Source: Zygnema cylindricum (lineage: Eukaryota > Streptophyta > Zygnematophyceae > Zygnematales > Zygnemataceae). Taken from it: a stretch of 45,874 nt of DNA. Below, piece after piece: positions 40,935 through 45,874 of the stretch (position 1 is the first letter of the stretch; each line of letters starts with the position of its first letter). The notes below the pieces were generated by a model. It was not told where the DNA came from and did not search any database. It saw only the letters and a program-made list of their open reading frames with translations. A program made the translations under genes and the position numbers. Where the stretch lies: assembly GCA_037447655.1 (NCBI GenBank), contig JBBHKE010000208.1, forward strand, positions 1-45,874, written 5' to 3'.

Positions 40935-42022
40935 GAATGGTTGTTCTTTTTATGTTTCTTCCCCAAAACCGAATCTCGCTTTCCTTGTCAACGGCACCTT
41001 GCTCAAACTTTATTTTCCAAATCGTTTTCAAAAATTCTTCCTGTAATATGGGAGGTTTTAAGAAAAAAAAATTTACTCTTTTAAGGTTTGGCATATTGTA
41101 GCTCGAGGGGGATTTTGAAAAACATTATGAGTACTCACAAATAAATAAGCTTAAAAAGTGATTTTTTACTATACGTTTTTTTATATATGTAGTTTGATAC
41201 ATGTGATTTACTAAAAATTGTGCCGGCTTCATCCATCATTTCAACTTTCAATTATTTAGTTTGGTTGTAATTTTTCCTTCCAGTTTCAATTTGTAATCCA
41301 TAATTTGAAGTTATCAAAACAACAACTATAATCAAGAAAACCACAAAGTTGAAAGAATGGCAGATTGGGCGTGAAACCACGAATTTAATATAATGGAAAA
41401 TGTATGGTAATGATATAACGTTACTAGGTATAAAATGTTTTATAGAATAGCTTTGTTTTACAACTACATGTTTTGTTATGACGTCTTGCGTGAAAGATGA
41501 AACCGTTTGACCATGTGACCATTTGACTATTTTGACCATTTTTTATAAATTGTGCAGTATATTGAGGGTTTAATTGTTCAAAACAAAAAATATACCTATC
41601 TACAGATGGCGTTCTTAATAAACAAAAGATTGCACATAGAAAATTTGTTGTATAAATAGTGTTTCCGTACAATGATACGACAACGTTACCCTATTATTGA
41701 ATTTTTCAAAGTTATTAATACTTGAGCCACCTAACAGTACATGTTTGATTAACGCTTTTGTGATATTTAACCCCAAGGATTCTACTTGATTGGAGAATGT
41801 CCCTTGAACCGTCTAGCCATCAATTTTCCACCAGGGTGGTCAATTTTGCTCGAAAGCTTTTTGAGGGAAAATTTTCTTCATTCCCTCTATTTGTTTCATC
41901 CCCGCCATATACCTAATCAATAGTAGATCACCTTGATGAATATGTGTATACGTTGCTACAGTTGTTTATGGAGGAAGAAAAGCAAATATTTCTAACAAGG
42001 TAAAATAAAATAGTCTAGTTAT

Positions 42023-43084
42023 TGTCGAAATTAATGGTCCGTTTAAAGTATTTTCTAGGTCTAAATAGAAATATAGAAGCCGAGGCAGTCTACCTCTAAC
42101 TTCTCTCTCCAACTCTCAAACTTGTCGCAATCACTGAGAATTTGGAGAGGAAGCTAGAGCCATGGCTACCTAGGCTATCCAGAGGTTTACGAGAAATATA
42201 TATTAGTTTATTTACCGTTAGGGGTTTATTTACTAAAAAGATATATGCCGGCCACAGGATTTGATCTTGGTACCTATCGAACGGCAAGCAGCCGGTAGCC
42301 GATAGCCTTAGCCGTTAAGTCTTAAACTAATGTAACGTACTATAGGGTTTGATATTTAATTAAACATTACCAGGTACGATAATTCATTTAACTATAATTG
42401 TTTACGGGATACATAGATCCAGTAATGTAAAGTACGGATTACAGTACGGATAAGAAACCAATACCGCACATTTATTTCTTTAGCGAAACGAATAACGCGC
42501 ATGTATTTATTACGGCTGCGATTAAATGTGAATTTAATCGGACAGCCGAAATTAACGCCGAGATCGCGAAAGAGGATTTCGGCGGTTTTTCGTCATTGCC
42601 ACATCGGATGACACGTGGCGGACTGACATTGGATCGCGGCATCTGCGAGGATTAAGGGAGCGAATCCGGATATACCACGTGTCGACATTTAGGCCATGTT
42701 GTACAGAATTCGTACAGAAAGTACACCGGCAACTGTACTTTTGTGTACGGAAGTGTAATCTGATTGGCTCCGTACATCAGTAGATAGAGTCTGTGAAAGA
42801 GATAGGACTTAGAAAAATTAGGAGATAGGATCCTCTCTCCCAGAGAGCTTCTGTACAAAAGGTCAACTTTGACACTCCATAACTTAGTGCTCAGGGGAGC
42901 AAATTCAGAGATTCTTTTTGCTATCGATTCAGGGGAGTCTTACCTTTATAGGGGTGAAGGTGGTGAGAGTTATTGTCTGCCAGGGTGGCAGTTGTTCTTG
43001 CTGAAACACAAAGGGGTCAGGGTTATCCTAGAGGCTTCTTCGAAGCTGTCCACTCTGAGGACTAATGGAGGTCTCAGAGTTTCA
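42023..43084 (+). repeat. 5-prime LTR of element F
   Basis: 1062 bp, TGTCGAAATTAATGG...CAGAGTTTCA. Contains GACACGTGGCG (near 42611), GTAC motifs 42701-42750, a CCAAT-type GATTGG (near 42761), the antisense tRNA-like block, and at its end the gag start ATGGAGGTCTCAGAG. Confidence 0.9.
42235..42330 (-). promoter_or_regulatory. tRNA-like block in LTR F (5-prime copy), antisense
   Basis: Minus strand: A-box TTAACGGCTAAGGC (42305-42318), B-box-like AGATCAAATCC (42257-42267) and T5 (42235-42239). The A-box aligns base for base with TTAATGGATAAGGC of LTR B except two positions. Confidence 0.5.
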
Positions 43085-44175
43085 GGTTATGGGCCCACCA
43101 TTTAGGGTACCAATCTTTAATGGAACTGGCTTCATATACTGGGAATGTATGATGATAGGAACTCTATGCGAAAAAAGGTTTTGGGGGATAGTGAGTGGAC
43201 GGTTGAGGCGTCCATCAAGTCTTCGAATCCCTCGAGGGTTTGAAGGAAGCAGATTCACCAGGAAAGAGGATCCACCTTCAACGGAGGAAATAAAGGAATG
43301 AGAGGTGGTGGATAAAGGAAATGAGAAGGAGACGACCACACCAATAACAACTGGTTCGAGTATTCATGTCACCTATTTCGAGGAATGAGGAGAATGATGT
43401 TGATACATGGGACTACAACAACACGGCGGCCAAACACTTCATTCTCCGTCATCTTACTCAAGGACTTGCATCTCCTCATTTGCAGGTAGAAAGGGCATAA
43501 GATATGTGGATTGCTCTCAAAGAGATGTACCGGAGTGGTTCTATTCACCAATAGCAATTGGCTGATCAAAAGATAGATGCATATGCATACAAAAGGGGAA
43601 AAATGCTGGATTTTTGTAATGATCTTGCAACCCTTTTCATGGAACTAGAGAGTGCTAGACAGGCAGAAACAGAAAAGATGAAAGTTAACTGTGTTCTCAT
43701 GAAGTTACCTGATGACTATGAAAATATAGTCAACCGAGTTCAAGACTTGCCAGACTCCAAATGGATTTGGAATTTGGTGGTAGGAATGATTCTCGTTCAA
43801 GAGAATACGATAGAGATCCGGAGGGGAGGAAAGAGTGGACATGCTTTGGCAACAGGTACCGATTGGAGGAACAGGGATCCCAAAAAGTCAGTAGGAAATT
43901 AAAGAGGGGGAGGACAGAAAACTCAGTGCGATGAATCCGAACGGAGGGTCTTAAAGGGGTTGTGTCACTTTTGCAAAAAACTAGGACACTATATGGCAGA
44001 TTGTACGAAGCTAACCGAACTTCTGTTAAAAGAGGGGCAGACCGGTGGACCTACAAGAGGAAAGAAAAAGGCACTTCTGACACAGGTACATGAGGCGGAG
44101 TCCGAGGACGAGGACGATAAGCTCTTATTGCATGAGGAGCTGGAGGCGAAAGCTGAGGTTGAAATTCCACGAAAG
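43065..44175 (+). pseudogene. Gag of element F, interrupted
   Basis: Starts at ATG 43065 inside the LTR (MEVSEFQVMGPPFRVPIFNG). A stop near 43299, frameshifts and stops to 43555 split it. The frame 43558-43902 has the gag core (LMKLPDDYENIVNRVQ, ENTIEIRRGGK), and 43960-44175 the zinc knuckle CHFCKKLGHYMADC and an acidic region. Gag is cut after EIPRK by LTR F2; the next codon of the family (Gln in RKQK) is found at 45245. Confidence 0.85.
43085..43099 (+). other. Primer-binding site of element F (half-tRNA type)
   Basis: GGTTATGGGCCCACC abuts the LTR and fully complements the anticodon arm of initiator tRNA-Met. It reads V-M-G-P-P in gag. Confidence 0.85.
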
Positions 44176-45244
44176 TGTGGAATTTAATGATTCGTTTTAA
44201 GTATTTTCTAGGTCTAAATAGAAAAATAGAAAGAAGCCGAGGCACTCTACCTCTAACTTCTCTCTCCAACTCTCAAACTTGTCCACGTCAGTGTGAAATT
44301 GGAGAGGAAGCTAGAGCCATGGCTACCTAGGCTATCCAGAGGTTTACGGGAAATATACATATTAGTTTATTTACTGTTAGGGGTTTATTTACTAAAAGAA
44401 TATATGATGCCCTCAAGATATGATCCTGGTACCTATCGGACGGTAAGCAACCAGTAGCCGGTAGCCTTATCTGTTAAGTCTAGACGTAGTGTTACGTACT
44501 ATAACGTTTAATATTTAAATAAACATTAATACGTAGGATAGTTCATTTAACTGAAACAGTTTACAGGAGACATAGATTCAGTAATGTAAAAGTACGGATT
44601 ACGATACGGATAAGAAACGAATAGCGCGCATTTATTTCTTTAGGGAAACGAATACCGCGCATGTATTTATGACAGCTACGATTAAATGCGAATTTAATCG
44701 GACGACCGGAATTAACATCAAGATCCCAAAAGAGGATTTTGGCGGTTTTTGGTCATCGCCACATCGAATGACACGTGGAGGAATGACATAAGATCGCGGC
44801 ATCTTCTAGGATTAAGGGAGCGAATCCGGATATGACATGTGTCGACATTTAGGCCATGTCGTACAGTGTCCATATAGAAAGTACACCGACAGCTGTACTT
44901 TTGTGTACGGAAGTGTAATCTAATTGGCTCCGTATATCAGTAGATAAATGATGTGAGAGAGATAGGACTTAGAAAAATTAGGAGATAGGACCCTCTCTCC
45001 CAAAGAGCTTCTGTAGAAAAGGTCAAATTTGACCCTCTATAACTGACTGCTCAGGGGACCAAATTCAGAGATTCTTTTTCCTATTGACTCAAGGGAGTCT
45101 TCCCTTTTCAGGAGTGAAGGTTGTTATAATTATTTTCTTCCAAGGTGACAGTTGTTCTTGCTGAAACACAAAGGGGTCAGGGTTATCCTAGAGGCTTCTT
45201 GGAAGCTGTCCATTCTGAGGACTTATGGAGGTCTCAGAGTTTCA
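44176..45244 (+). repeat. Second LTR of family F, inside the gag-pol of F
   Basis: 1069 bp, TGTGGAATTTAATGA...CAGAGTTTCA, same orientation as the element but clearly diverged from 42023-43084. It lies exactly between codons Lys and Gln of the RKQK motif, and no 5-bp target duplication is visible (GAAAG on the left, CAGAA on the right). Confidence 0.85.
44394..44477 (-). promoter_or_regulatory. tRNA-like block in the second LTR F, antisense
   Basis: Minus strand: TTAACAGATAAGGC A-box (44464-44477), degenerate B-box GGATCATATCT (44416-44426) and T4 (44394-44397). Confidence 0.4.
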
Positions 45245-45874
45245 CAGAAATCTGCTTTCAGTGGATTGAAAGGTGAAGCAGGGTTGATAGTAGATTAAAG
45301 TGCCTCTATACACATGTGTAAAGATAAACACCTATTCACTAAGATAAGAAAGATACCCACCGTAGAGATAGAGTACGGGGACAGGAGGATAGTCACTACT
45401 ACTCTTGTAGGATCGGTAGATCTGAAAGTGTTAGTAGAAGGGAAGACATCTATAGTCACATTCTCCGATGTGTTGTTTATACCGGAGCTGAACAAAAACC
45501 TCATTTCTACATCTGTGTTAGATGATAAGGGCTTTGATACCAGCACCAGGAAAGGAGTCTTTACTGCTAGTTTTGAGGATAAAGTTTATTTCACTGCTGA
45601 AAAAGGTAGCTAAGGGATGTTTAGGCTGATTTTAAGCAATGAAAAGAAGAAACTTTATTATGCTAGTGTTTATGATATAATGTTGTGGCATAAGAGACTT
45701 AGACATGTGAATCTAGATAAGTTAAAAGAAATATAAAAAATGGGAGTAGTGGAAGGGATTCAGTTTGATGATAATGAGAATCTAAGTGATTGTAGCGGAT
45801 GTGCTCAAGGTAAAGCACACAGGTTACCCTTTCCAAAGATTGCCACCTATAAGGGAAAAAAGGTTCGAGATTTA
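45245..45874 (+). pseudogene. Protease and integrase start of element F, truncated by window end
   Basis: It resumes with QKSAFSGLKG. The protease active site, family DTGAS, reads Asp-stop-Ser-Ala-Ser (near 45294-45308). The protease body VEIEYGDRRIVTTTLVGSVD follows in frame 45314-45613. After a stop at 45611-45613 comes the GAG-pre-integrase zinc region WHKRLRHVNLDKL...CSGCAQGKAHRLPFPK, with another stop in between. The catalytic integrase core would lie beyond the window. Confidence 0.85.

Larger units (their letters stand above)
40541..42022. other. Non-coding interval between element D's host LINE and element F
   Basis: A TG microsatellite (about 40612-40637) and a 71-bp tandem duplication are the only clear features. 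The small open frames at 40815-41084, 41252-41539 and 41424-41672 show no family resemblance. The rest is ordinary AT-rich DNA. Confidence 0.5.
42023..45874 (+). mobile_element. Copia-type element F, 5-prime part, running off the window
   Basis: 5-prime LTR 42023-43084, half-tRNA PBS, gag, then a second LTR of the same family (44176-45244) within gag-pol, then protease and integrase start up to the window end. The 3-prime LTR is not in the window, so no TSD can be checked. Stops and frameshifts show decay. Confidence 0.88.

Noticed and set aside
41252-41672. Two overlapping minus-strand open frames (95 and 82 residues)
   Set aside because: No motif, no repeat match and ordinary AT-rich composition; not supported as genes.
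42023-45244. A complete LTR-gag-LTR element ending at 45244
   Set aside because: The two LTRs are clearly diverged, no polypurine tract or target duplication fits, and the coding sequence resumes exactly after the second LTR; kept only as an alternative in the findings.

Overview
The window is repeat-dominated nuclear DNA of a eukaryote, most likely a green plant or streptophyte-type lineage. The only recognisable host gene is a pair of spliced 5-prime exons of a 26S proteasome ATPase subunit (RPT6 type) whose residues fit the plant form. The LTR promoters carry plant-style G-box/ABRE, CCAAT and TATA motifs. No bacterial gene organisation is present, and I cannot name the species.

Left part (1-8.17 kb): promoter-like DNA with a 79-bp-arm foldback, two RPT6 exons (1520-2279), a 39-base C run, an hAT-like miniature element (3195-3539), AT-rich DNA, and a large imperfect inverted duplication (arms about 4995-6245 and 6660-7850). 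The duplication carries two decayed copies of an unidentified multi-exon gene. From 8.17 to 12.98 kb lie truncated copies of a non-LTR retrotransposon (RT with a C-terminal nuclease-like domain). They sit in an AT-rich island with two broken genes of foreign character: an RFC-like clamp-loader subunit and a type-2 methionine aminopeptidase. Both are found in large DNA viruses of protists and algae.

Middle and right part (12.98-45.9 kb): another, larger copy of the same non-LTR element looks 5-prime-inverted. Its RT half is on the minus strand (27432 down to 12980) and its N-terminal half on the plus strand (28537 up to about 40540). It has been split by nested Ty1/copia elements. A (14735-21093, TSD GAGGA) and B (21246-27141) cut the RT half. 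D (28851-40034) cuts the N-terminal half, C (29586-35009, TSD AACAC) sits inside D, and solo LTR E (33647-34690, TSD ATAAC) sits inside C. An hAT-like element (27494-28279, 8-bp TSD) lies near the inversion junction. A further copia element, F, starts at 42023 and runs off the window, with a second same-family LTR inside its gag-pol.

A, B, C and F, plus solo LTR E, form one superfamily with three shared oddities. (1) The primer-binding site matches the anticodon arm, not the 3-prime end, of initiator tRNA-Met (half-tRNA priming as in Drosophila copia). It is also coding sequence, because gag starts inside the LTR and reads through the PBS as V-M-G-P-P. (2) Every LTR carries, on its antisense strand about 150-300 bp from its start, a tRNA-like block with A-box, B-box and an oligo-T stop. 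(3) Every LTR carries ACGT-core and palindromic GTAC motifs upstream of the promoter. These shared features are the best candidate for an undescribed system here. All gag-pol genes in the window are visibly broken.
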